From the NCBI RefSeq assembly GCF_021568285.1, contig NZ_JAKGTQ010000009.1, positions 1 to 55,337 of the forward strand: a stretch of DNA of 55,337 nt. The letters are read 5' to 3'. This document shows, one piece after another, positions 43,856-53,500 of the stretch. The notes below the pieces were generated by a model. The model was not told where the DNA came from. It searched no databases and worked only from the letters and a program-made list of their open reading frames with translations. A program made the position numbers and the translations under genes. The number at the start of each line of letters is the position of its first letter. The first letter of the stretch is position 1. The stretch comes from Rheinheimera sp. UJ63. GTDB lineage: Bacteria; Pseudomonadota; Gammaproteobacteria; Enterobacterales; Alteromonadaceae.

Positions 43856-45208
43856 CTAATTAGAGGTTGTGACCTGTAAGCTCACCGTACTGTATTTTGA
43901 CCATTTGCCTGTCATCCTAGAGGCAAATGGCAGCGCAGAGCGTTCAACTTGATTCAATAAATACTGCTGGTAGCTTTCATCATCACCATAACGGATCACT
44001 GAGGCAGCAATGGTGCTGCTTATATTATCATCAAGTTTATTCTCTATGCCGTAATCTGCAGGTACTATTTCGTCAGGATAAAAGCCCTGCAATGGGCCAA
44101 TAAAGCTTTGGAAAAAACGTGTGCCATCCGTAAGCGTGGTTTGTGCATAAAGATAAAAAGTATTAAAGCCCTGTATTGAACCTAAGTTGTAACTGTTGTT
44201 GTTCGATTGCAAGTCGCGGAATAAAAAGTTTTCTAAAGCCGACATGGCATCGGTGTTTGGGATATTCAGAATGACTGAGCCCGATAGAGGTGTGTTGAGG
44301 TTTTGGCGCTGTGAAGACGTTCTAAAAACATTGCCGCCATCAACAACATCAAATTGGCTTTGAGAAGCTCTTAACGTAACAAAAGTAACACCATCAAGCT
44401 GATTAAATACATAGGCTTCATTACTATTTGAACGAGATCTCGCCGTCGATGCTCCTGTTTCAGTGTAATGTATCTCTAACAGTGAGGCATTGCTACTATT
44501 GATACTGATGGGTAAGGCCGCAGCACTCTGGTTTAGGAGTAATTCAACATCATTGTTTACGTTATATTGTCTGATGCTGCCGGCAATGGCATCAGGCGTG
44601 CCATTATTGGCAAAGGCCGTAAGTAAAGGCCAACTGCCATTTGTTGCTCGGCATAAGCCCACTTGCTCAAACATCACCTCGTTATTAGACAGTAGCGTTT
44701 TGCGTTGTTCTGGCGAGCTAAAACCCGTTAGCTGAACAGATGACGTATTAAGCGTACCGACAGACGAGGTTACCCGCACATTAGTGCTTTGGCATTCACA
44801 GCCTTGCTGAGTTTTGCCCGGGATCAGAATTGTGCCCAGATTGACAACGGGATGCTGAGCATACGAACTGACGACAAACTCGGCATTGCTGCCGGTACTA
44901 AAAGTAATAAGACTGATATTGGCGTTACTAGCACCGGTAATAGAGGCAGAGATTTTGCCTGTAGCGTCAGCTTTATGGCGGCTTAATACTTTCCAGTTTT
45001 GATCATGCACGAGCAGTTCAGCATTGGAGGAGCTGCTCGTTGTACCACACATCGTTTCTTGTATCACATTTGCTTGAAAAGTTAATGTTGAATTACCTGA
45101 GCCATTGCCATTACCCGATGGCACATCAGGACTGGAGCTACTTCCTCCACCGCATGCGCTTAGCAAACAGCCTGTAATTAAGCCCGCTATAATTTTTGTT
45201 TTGAGCAT
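43856..45208 (-). CDS. Lipoprotein of unknown function
   Basis: A 450-residue lipoprotein (lipobox LLSAC, Cys19) with a glycine/serine/asparagine linker directly after the cysteine. The N-terminal part (residues 45-130) looks like a beta-sandwich of the carboxypeptidase-regulatory type (ELLVHDQNWKVLSRHKADAT, GKISASITGA). Cysteines at CGTTSSS, CECQ and GLCRATNG could form disulfides. The rest has no motif I recognise. A good AGGAG-like site precedes the start. It is transcribed alone and convergent with nothing. Confidence 0.65.
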   Translation of the reverse strand: MLKTKIIAGLITGCLLSACGGGSSSSPDVPSGNGNGSGNSTLTFQANVIQETMCGTTSSSSNAELLVHDQNWKVLSRHKADATGKISASITGASNANISLITFSTGSNAEFVVSSYAQHPVVNLGTILIPGKTQQGCECQSTNVRVTSSVGTLNTSSVQLTGFSSPEQRKTLLSNNEVMFEQVGLCRATNGSWPLLTAFANNGTPDAIAGSIRQYNVNNDVELLLNQSAAALPISINSSNASLLEIHYTETGASTARSRSNSNEAYVFNQLDGVTFVTLRASQSQFDVVDGGNVFRTSSQRQNLNTPLSGSVILNIPNTDAMSALENFLFRDLQSNNNSYNLGSIQGFNTFYLYAQTTLTDGTRFFQSFIGPLQGFYPDEIVPADYGIENKLDDNISSTIAASVIRYGDDESYQQYLLNQVERSALPFASRMTGKWSKYSTVSLQVTTSN

Positions 45209-45632
45209 ATCTCACTCCTTGATTTAGTTTTTATGGCTTCTGAGCAAGCAGAATGACTCTTATATTATCTCGCCATTTAAGATTTGAGTATTTTTTTATC
45301 GCACTTAGCATAATAAAGCGAGGCGTGATCTTACGCCGTCAGTTTGGAGTAACCGGCTTGCTATTTAACTTACCTGCGAATTGAGTGCGAACGTCCCTAA
45401 AGGCGATGAGTGTCGGGCCTTGGCAAGAATTGATGGCGCTTTGTTGTGAACACATTCTCTAAAGTTAAACACTAAAACATTATGGTTTTTTTAATAGCAA
45501 ACAATATGTTTGTTCATTGTCGGTTGAAAAGACAATACGCCAACTTAAACCTAAAATGGGTACTTGAGTTGGCTAAATGTATAGTACTCTTAATGTACTA
45601 TGTTAAAAGGACAGTAATTAAAGGGGGCAACG
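45209..45632. other. Intergenic between divergent genes
   Basis: 424 bp with no supported gene. It contains the inverted repeat at 45581-45601 just before the DUF2845 gene and presumably promoters for both flanking genes. A purine-rich AAAGGGGG immediately precedes the DUF2845 start. Confidence 0.45.
45581..45601. promoter_or_regulatory. 7-bp inverted repeat, candidate operator
   Basis: ATAGTAC and GTACTAT are separated by TCTTAAT, 31 bp before the DUF2845 start codon. Position and symmetry suit a repressor site. It is not preserved upstream of the pseudogene copy at 14577. Confidence 0.4.
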
Positions 45633-45953
45633 ATGCGACTGAAATTAAGTATTGTATTGCTAGGTATGTTTTTTACCGTGTCTGCGGTTGCGAATTGCAG
45701 TTTTCGGTTGCAAGACGGTAAGTTATTGCGCTGCGGTATGGCAAGCATTGAGGTACTTGAGCGACTTGGTCAGCCTCTGTTGAAAGAGCAACTTACCGTA
45801 GGTGTCAGTACTAATAACGTTGAGCGCGGCAAATCAGTTGAGATCTGGTCTTATAAAACCAAAGCCGATGTCGGCGGCGAGTTTTTATTATCGATAGAGC
45901 TAACCGATGGTAAGGTGACAACCATTAATCGCCAGCAGCAGGGGCGTTTATAA
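45633..45953 (+). CDS. DUF2845-family secreted protein
   Basis: A 106-residue exported protein with signal peptide MRLKLSIVLLGMFFTVSAVA. The mature part starts NCSFRLQDGKLLRCGMAS and continues IEVLERLGQPLLKE, the pattern of DUF2845 proteins (a small two-cysteine domain related to SmpA/OmlA-like folds), and ends VTTINRQQQGRL. Function is unknown. A degenerate duplicate lies at 14577-14895, about 31 kb away on the same strand. It stands alone between the lipoprotein and the FadL-like gene. Confidence 0.8.
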   Translation: MRLKLSIVLLGMFFTVSAVANCSFRLQDGKLLRCGMASIEVLERLGQPLLKEQLTVGVSTNNVERGKSVEIWSYKTKADVGGEFLLSIELTDGKVTTINRQQQGRL

Positions 45954-46132
45954 GCTGAATTGTTGCTGCGTTTTTTTAGGTGGTCGCGGTCTATTTCGGC
46001 TGAGCTTGCAGCATTAGCAATGTCGGAGATGCCATATTTCGATTTGCTATATGTAATCGTTTTAAATTATTTTTTGTTATATGAGAAAACCGTTATGGTG
46101 TCTGCCTTTTATAGTCTGGGTAGGTAGTAACC

Positions 46133-47392
46133 ATGAAAAAACGTTTAGTAGTGAGTGTAGTAACGGCCAGTATTTTTCTGAGTTCTCCCGCTTTTGCAAC
46201 CAATGGCTATTTTACCCACGGTTATGGCATGACGCATAAAGGTATGGCGGGTGCGGGGGTGGCGGTATCAGAAGAGCTGATGTCTGCAGCGAATAACCCG
46301 GCTAACTTGCAGGTAAAAGGGAGCGAGTTGTCAGTAGGGTTAGAGTTATTTGCCCCCGATCGCAACTATGCGGTGGCGGAGGTTAACGAGTTCTTTCCTG
46401 GCGCTTTTTACTTACAAGGTCCGGGTAAGCGAAGCGCAAAAACGTTATTTGCTATCCCCGAGTTTGCTTTTGGCCAGCAACTAAACGATCAAGTGAATGT
46501 GGGGATATTAATTTATGCTAACGGCGGTATGAATACGGAATACCAAGCCGACGCTATGCCCGAAGGCACTTTTTATGCGGGCACGACGGGAGTGGATTTA
46601 AAGCAATTATTTGTTAGCCCCACCTTAAGTTATCAGTGGACCGAGCAATTACGCGTAGGTGTGGCGCCGGTGCTGGTTGTTCAGCAGTTTTCAGCGCAAG
46701 GACTGGCGAGTTTTGCACCGTTTTCTCAAGCACCCACTTCGTTGTCAGATAATGGCTCCGATTTCAGTAGCGGTATTGGCTTGCAATTAGGTTTAACCTA
46801 TTTAGTGTCGGATGCCTTCAGTGTCGGAGCCAGTTATCGTTCTGCGGTCAGCATGGGCGAGTTCGATCAATATGCGGGTTTGTTTGCCGAGCAGGGCGAT
46901 TTTGATTTACCCAGCGCCTTACAAGTCGGTTTGGCGTGGCAAATTAATCGGTCGCATCAATTATTGTTAGATCTGCAGCATATCAATTACGGCGAAGTGA
47001 GCAGTGTAGCAAACCCAATCGGTAATATTATGTCAGCTCCTTTGGGGGCGTCGAATGGTGCAGGCTTTGGTTGGCAAGATATGACGGTATATAAAGTGGG
47101 TTATCAGTGGCAGCGAACCGAGCAGCAAAAGATCCGGTTTGGTGTTTCTTACGGTGAGCAACCTATTCCATCATCGCAGGTGTTATTCAACATTTTAGCG
47201 CCCGGGGTACAGGAATGGCATTTCACTACCGGGTTAAGCCAGTCGTTAACGGCTAATGTACAGATGAATCTAACAGCGTTTTACTCACCCACTAAAACGG
47301 TTACTGGGGCAAATTTTTTAGCGCCAAATCAACAACTAAGCATTGCTATGCAACAGCGTGGCGTAGGGGCATCAGTAGTTTGGGCATTTTAG
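46133..47392 (+). CDS. FadL/OmpP1-family outer-membrane transporter
   Basis: A 419-residue beta-barrel porin for hydrophobic substrates such as long-chain fatty acids or aromatic hydrocarbons. The signal peptide ends SPAFA. The mature N-terminus TNGYFTHGYGMTHKGMAGAG then VAVSEELMSAANNPANL is the family hatch signature. The C-terminal strand ends GASVVWAF, with the terminal phenylalanine typical of outer-membrane proteins. The exact substrate is not readable. It faces the RTX adhesin and shares a bidirectional terminator with it. Confidence 0.9.
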   Translation: MKKRLVVSVVTASIFLSSPAFATNGYFTHGYGMTHKGMAGAGVAVSEELMSAANNPANLQVKGSELSVGLELFAPDRNYAVAEVNEFFPGAFYLQGPGKRSAKTLFAIPEFAFGQQLNDQVNVGILIYANGGMNTEYQADAMPEGTFYAGTTGVDLKQLFVSPTLSYQWTEQLRVGVAPVLVVQQFSAQGLASFAPFSQAPTSLSDNGSDFSSGIGLQLGLTYLVSDAFSVGASYRSAVSMGEFDQYAGLFAEQGDFDLPSALQVGLAWQINRSHQLLLDLQHINYGEVSSVANPIGNIMSAPLGASNGAGFGWQDMTVYKVGYQWQRTEQQKIRFGVSYGEQPIPSSQVLFNILAPGVQEWHFTTGLSQSLTANVQMNLTAFYSPTKTVTGANFLAPNQQLSIAMQQRGVGASVVWAF

Positions 47393-47427
47393 ATTTTACC
47401 CGTGTTTAGTTGCACTCTTGTTATTGT

Positions 47428-47489
47428 GTTAACCCAACTTATCGAATAAAAAAACAGGCGCTTAAAGCGCCTGTTTTATCTGGGTTAAC
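47428..47489. terminator. Bidirectional terminator, nested inverted repeats
   Basis: The inner stem AAAACAGGCGCTT with AAGCGCCTGTTTT (47451-47477) has A-rich and T-rich flanks on both strands. The outer arms GTTAACCCA (47428-47436) and TGGGTTAAC (47481-47489) extend it. It serves both the FadL-type gene and the adhesin. Confidence 0.85.
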
Positions 47490-47500
47490 AACAGTCAGGT

Positions 47501-50500
47501 TTAGCCATCAATTTTTAAATGACCACTACTAATCAAGCTATCAATAATGGCTTGCGTATCATTACCAAAGCTACTCAAGTCAACGTTTTCAAGTGTGATT
47601 TTTTGCGTTACGTTGCCACTGCCAGTATGTTTAATATCTATCGTGGTATGACCATCGACAGTAGTAAAACTGAGGTAATTAGTAATGTTGTCGCTATTTT
47701 CACCTTGAAGTAAGTCACGTAAATCTATGACATCACCTTGTGCTGTGCTGAAATCTTTAATGACATCAACAGCCGCTTTACCGCTACTTGATTGATCGCC
47801 AAGTTGCCAAGCGAATACGTCAGCCCCTTCTCCACCGATAAGCGTATCGTCACCAGCACCACCAAACAGTACATCGTTGCCGCTGCCTGCATTAATGGTG
47901 TCATTGCCTTGTCCGCCATAGATCACATCATTGCCTGCACCCGCGTTGATCACGTCATCGCCACCGTAAGCATTAATTAGATCACCCTGATCAGTACCAA
48001 TAATGGTTTGCGAAGCATCATTGCCGCTGGTAACCGTATTGGTCGTTTGCGACAGGTCGATAATTAGCGTATCGGATACTGCAGTAGTAGAAGTGCCATC
48101 AGTTGTGGTCGCCGTAACGGTTAAGTTAAGCTGGCCAACAAAATCAACTGGGGTTAGTAAGCTTAAACCTTCCAATTGTTCTTGGGTTAGGGTCCAGCTA
48201 CCGTCAGCATTTTTTATACCCGCGGTGAGCAGGGCGTTGCTGGGTATACCGGTGATAGTGATTAACATGCTTTCACTGGCATCAGTAAGTGCGGCATTAA
48301 TCGTTAAATCAACCATATCGCCATAAGTAACGCCATTCACTGTGATTGTGCTTGACGATAAGTTAAGTTGTGAATCTTTACCGCTATCTCTACCGTTGAG
48401 AATAACCCAGTCAAATTTATAATCACCATCTTGCGTTGCGGTAAAGTTAAAGGTGCCATTACCATTAACGCCTGCGCCCAAGAACTCTGATGAAGTAATA
48501 ATTTGCGTGGTTTTGCTACCATCAGGTGCGGTAACAATAACTAACAAAAAGTCGCTGAAGCCTTGTAGAATTTCACTTGTGATGTTTTCACCATTGATGA
48601 AATTCCAGTTAAAGCCAACCGACATGCCGCTATTTAAGCTAACCGTGCTCGACGTGTAGTTACCGTCGATGGCATTGGTGTTGCCTGAAACATTAAGAGC
48701 ACCTGAAGGTGGGTTGAAGCCATCTAAGAAGCCACTGCTTAAACCAAGAGCTTGTTCAATAGAGGCTTGGCTTAAGCCAGATCCTATCAAGAGGCCGTTC
48801 GAGCCAGTAGTAATAGAGGTTGCGCCGACCTTAGTTGAAACGGCATCACCGACTTGCAGAATTGCTGCGTCTGCTACTCCTGCCAAAGTAATGTTTAATG
48901 CAGCAGTAGATGAACCCCCTTGTCCATCTGTTAGGGTATAGGTTACAGAAGGCAGTGAACCACTCCAATTTGCTACAGGAGTGAAGGTAAAGTTACCTTC
49001 AGCGTCTAAGGTTAATTTACCTTGGTTTTCAATAATCACTTCTGCGCCGGCTAGATAAGTTTGCCCATTTATCACAAAGCTTTGTACGGTTAGGGTATTG
49101 CCATCTACATCGACGTCATTGGTGAGCACATTACCTGTAATAACGTCATCTTCGTTACCGTTAACCACGTTATTAATCGCGACTGGCGCATTGTTAATAC
49201 TGGCAGTGTCGCCACTACCTTCATTACCAACGAGATCCGTGTAACTGCCATTTGCCACAGTAAATGAAATAGGTGCAGTGCCACTTGCCACGAAGGTGGC
49301 TGTCCATACATTCGGATTAGTTGGATCTTGTTTTAATCCGGACAGCACGCCACCGGTCACGGCAATATCAGTCAGATCAAAGCCTGCGATTTCCTCATTA
49401 AAGGTAAACGTGATCGTTGCAGATTGGCCACTCTCAAGTGTTGCTTGATCAGAAGTGATATCAACACTTGGCGGTGTGAGATCTAAAGCGACAATCGCGT
49501 TATCAATTAATGAGTTACCGTTGTTATCCACTGCCGTCGCATCAATGGTCAATGGGCCATCGGCTAAGGCGCTGACATCGACATCGGCTAACTGGTAACT
49601 ACCATCGGCCAGCACGGTGGCTTGGGCGATGACCGTTTTACCATTTTGATCGGTGATGGTGATGTTAATCACCGTGCCTTCAGCGACATCGGTAGTGGTA
49701 CCCGATAAATCGAGTGTGCCATCGGTGTTATCGATTGTCGCAGCGATATCCAATGAACCGGCAATGGCGTCTAGTGTGGCTGATGTGTCGGCCGCGAGAG
49801 GGTTGCCGTTGTTATCGACTGCCGTTGCCTCAATGGTTAATGGGCCATCCGCTAACGCGCTGATATCGACATCGGCTAACTGATAACTGCCATCGGCCAG
49901 CACGGTGGCTTGGGTAATAACCGTTTTACCATTTTGATCGGTGATGGTGATGTTAATCAGCGTACCTTCAGCGACGTCGGTGGTAGTACCCGATAAATCG
50001 AGTGTGCCATCGGTGTTATCGACGGTCGCGGCAATATCCAGGCTGCCTTCGATGGCATCCAATGTGGCATTGGTATCGGCAGTGAGTGGGTTGCCGTTGT
50101 TATCGACAGCCGTGGCAGCAATGGTCAATGGGCCATCCGCTAACGCGCTGACATCCACATTGGCTAACTGATAGCTGCCATCGGCCAGCACGGTGGCTTG
50201 GGTAATAACCGTTTGACCGTTTTGATCGGTGATGGTGATGTTAATGACCGTACCTTCGGCAACATCCGTGGTGGTGCCGCTGAGGTCAAGCGTACCATCG
50301 GTGTTATCGACGGTCGCGGCAATATCCAGGCTGCCTTCGATGGCATCCAATGTGGCATTGGTATCGGCAGTGACTGAGTTACCGTTGTTATCGACAGCAG
50401 TGGCAGCAATGGTTAATGGGCCATCCGCTAACGCGCTGATATCGACATCGGCTAACTGATAACTGCCATCGGCCAGCACGGTGGCTTGGGTAATAACCGT

Positions 50501-53500
50501 TTGACCATTTTGATCGGTGATGGTGATGTTAATCACCGTACCTTCGGCAACATCCGTGGTGGTGCCGCTGAGGTCAAGCGTACCGTCGGTATTATCGACG
50601 CTCGCAGCGATATCTAATGAGCCGGCAACCGCATCGAGTGTGGCTGAGGTATCAGCGGCCAATGGGTTACCGTTGTTGTCCACCGCAGTGGCAGCAATGG
50701 TTAATGGGCCATCCGCTAACGCGCTGACATCGACATCGGCTAACTGATAGCTGCCATCGGCCAGCACGGTGGCTTGGGTAATAACCGTTTGACCATTTTG
50801 ATCGGTGATGGTGATGTTAATCACGGTGCCTTCGGCAACGTCCGTGGTGGTGCCGCTGAGGTCAAGCGTACCATCGGTATTATCGACGGTCGCAGCGATA
50901 TCCAATGAACCGGCAATGGCGTCTAGTGTGGCTGAGGTATCAGCGGCCAATGGGTTGCCGTTGTTGTCCACCGCAGTGGCCTCAATGGTTAATGGGCCAT
51001 CCGCTAACGCGCTGACATCGACACCTTCTAACTGGTAACTGCCATCGGCCAGCACGGTGGCTTGGGTAATAACCGTTTGACCATTTTGATCGGTGATGGT
51101 GATGTTAATCAGCGTGCCTTCAGCGACATCGGTAGTGGTACCCGATAAATCGAGTGTACCATCGGTATTATCGACGGTCGCAGCGATATCCAATGAACCG
51201 GCAATGGCGTCTAGTGTGGCTGAGGTATCGGCAGTGAGTGGGTTACCGTTGTTATCCACCGCCGTGGCAGCAATGGTCAATGGACCATCCGCTAACGCGC
51301 TGACGTCGACACCTTCTAACTGGTAACTGCCATTGGCCAGCACGGTGGCTTGGGTAATGACCGTTTGACCGTTTTGATCGGTGATGGTGATGTTAATCAC
51401 CGTACCTTCGGCAACATCCGTGGTGGTTCCGGATAAATCGATGGTGCCATCCGTATTGTCAACCGAGGCCGCAATATCCAGTGTACCGGCAACCGCATCG
51501 AGTGTGACTGCAGTATCCGCATCAAGGGCGTTACCGTTGTTATCCACCGCCGTGGCAGCAATGGTCAATGGGCCATCCGCTAACGCGCTGATATCGACAT
51601 CGGCTAACTGATAGCTGCCATCGGCCAGCACGGTGGCTTGGGTAATGACCGTTTGACCATTTTGATCGGTGATGGTGATGTTAATCACCGTGCCTTCAGC
51701 GACATCGGTGGTAGTACCCGATAAATCGAGTGTGCCATCGGTGTTATCGACGGTCGCAGCAATATCCAGGCTGCCTTCGATGGCATCCAATGTGGCATTG
51801 GTATCGGCAGTGAGTGGGTTGCCGTTGTTATCGACAGCCGTGGCAGCAATGGTCAATGGGCCATCGGCTAACGCGCTGACATCGACACCTTCTAACTGGT
51901 AACTGCCATCGGCCAGTACCGTGGCTTGGGTAATAACCGTTTTACCATTTTGATCGGTGATGGTGATGTTAATCACGGTACCTTCAGCGACATCGGTAGT
52001 GGTACCCGATAAATCGAGTGTGCCATCGGTGTTATCGACGGTCGCGGCAATATCCAGGCTGCCTTCGATGGCATCCAATGTGGCATTGGTATCGGCAGTG
52101 AGTGGGTTGCCGTTGTTATCGACTGCTGTGGCCTCAATGGTTAATGGGCCATCCGCTAACGCGCTGATATCGATATCGGCTAACTGATAGCTGCCATCGG
52201 CCAGCACGGTGGCTTGGGCGATGACCGTTTGACCGTTTTGATCGGTGATGGTGATGTTAATCACCGTACCTTCGGCAACATCCGTGGTGGTGCCGCTGAG
52301 GTCAAGCGTACCGTCGGTATTATCGATTGTCGCAGCGATATCCAATGAACCGGCAATGGCGTCTAGTGTGGCTGATGTGTCGGCCGCGAGAGGGTTGCCG
52401 TTGTTATCGACAGCCGTGGCAGCAATGGTCAATGGGCCATCGGCTAAGGCGCTGACATCGACATCGGCTAACTGGTAACTACCATCGGCCAGCACGGTGG
52501 CTTGGGCGATGACCGTTTTACCATTTTGATCGGTGATGGTGATGTTAATCAGCGTGCCTTCAGCGACGTCGGTGGTAGTACCCGATAAATCGAGTGTGCC
52601 ATCGGTGTTATCGACGGTCGCAGCAATATCCAGGCTGCCTTCGATGGCATCCAATGTGGCATTGGTATCGGCAGTGAGTGGGTTGCCGTTGTTATCGACA
52701 GCCGTGGCAGCAATGGTCAATGGGCCATCGGCTAACGCGCTGATATCGACATCGGCTAACTGATAACTGCCATCGGCCAGCACGGTGGCTTGGGTAATAA
52801 CCGTTTTACCATTTTGATCGGTGATGGTGATGTTAATCACCGTACCTTCGGCAACATCCGTGGTGGTGCCCGATAAATCGAGTGTGCCATCCGTATTGTC
52901 AACCGTCGCGGCGATATCCAGGCTGCCTTCGATGGCATCCAATGTAGCATTAGTATCTGCCGCGAGTGGGTTACCGTTGTTATCTACTGCCGTGGCAGCA
53001 ATGGTTAATGGGCCATCCGCTAACGCGCTGATATCGACACCTTCTAACTGGTAACTGCCATCGGCCAGCACGGTGGCTTGGGTAATAACCGTTTTACCAT
53101 TTTGATCGGTGATGGTGATGTTAATCAGCGTACCTTCAGCGACGTCGGTGGTAGTACCCGATAAATCGAGTGTGCCATCGGTGTTATTTACGGTGGCGGC
53201 AATGTCGAGTGAGCCCGCTATGGCGTCTAATGTGGCTGATGTGTCGGCCGCGAGTGGGTTACCGTTATTATCGACTGCCGTGGCCTCAATGGTTAATGGG
53301 CCATCGGCTAAGGTACTGACATCGACACCTTCTAACTGGTAACTACCATCGGCCAGCACGGTGGCTTGGGTAATGACCGTTTGACCATTTTGATCGGTGA
53401 TGGTGATGTTAATCAGCGTACCTTCGGCAACATCCGTGGTGGTGCCGCTGAGGTCAAGCGTACCGTCGGTATTATCGATTGTCGCAGCGATATCTAATGA

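Noticed and set aside
45482..45721. 79-codon frame overlapping the DUF2845 start
   Set aside because: Out of frame with the signal peptide of the real gene and with no ribosome-binding site. The DUF2845 frame is supported by its pseudogene copy and family motif.
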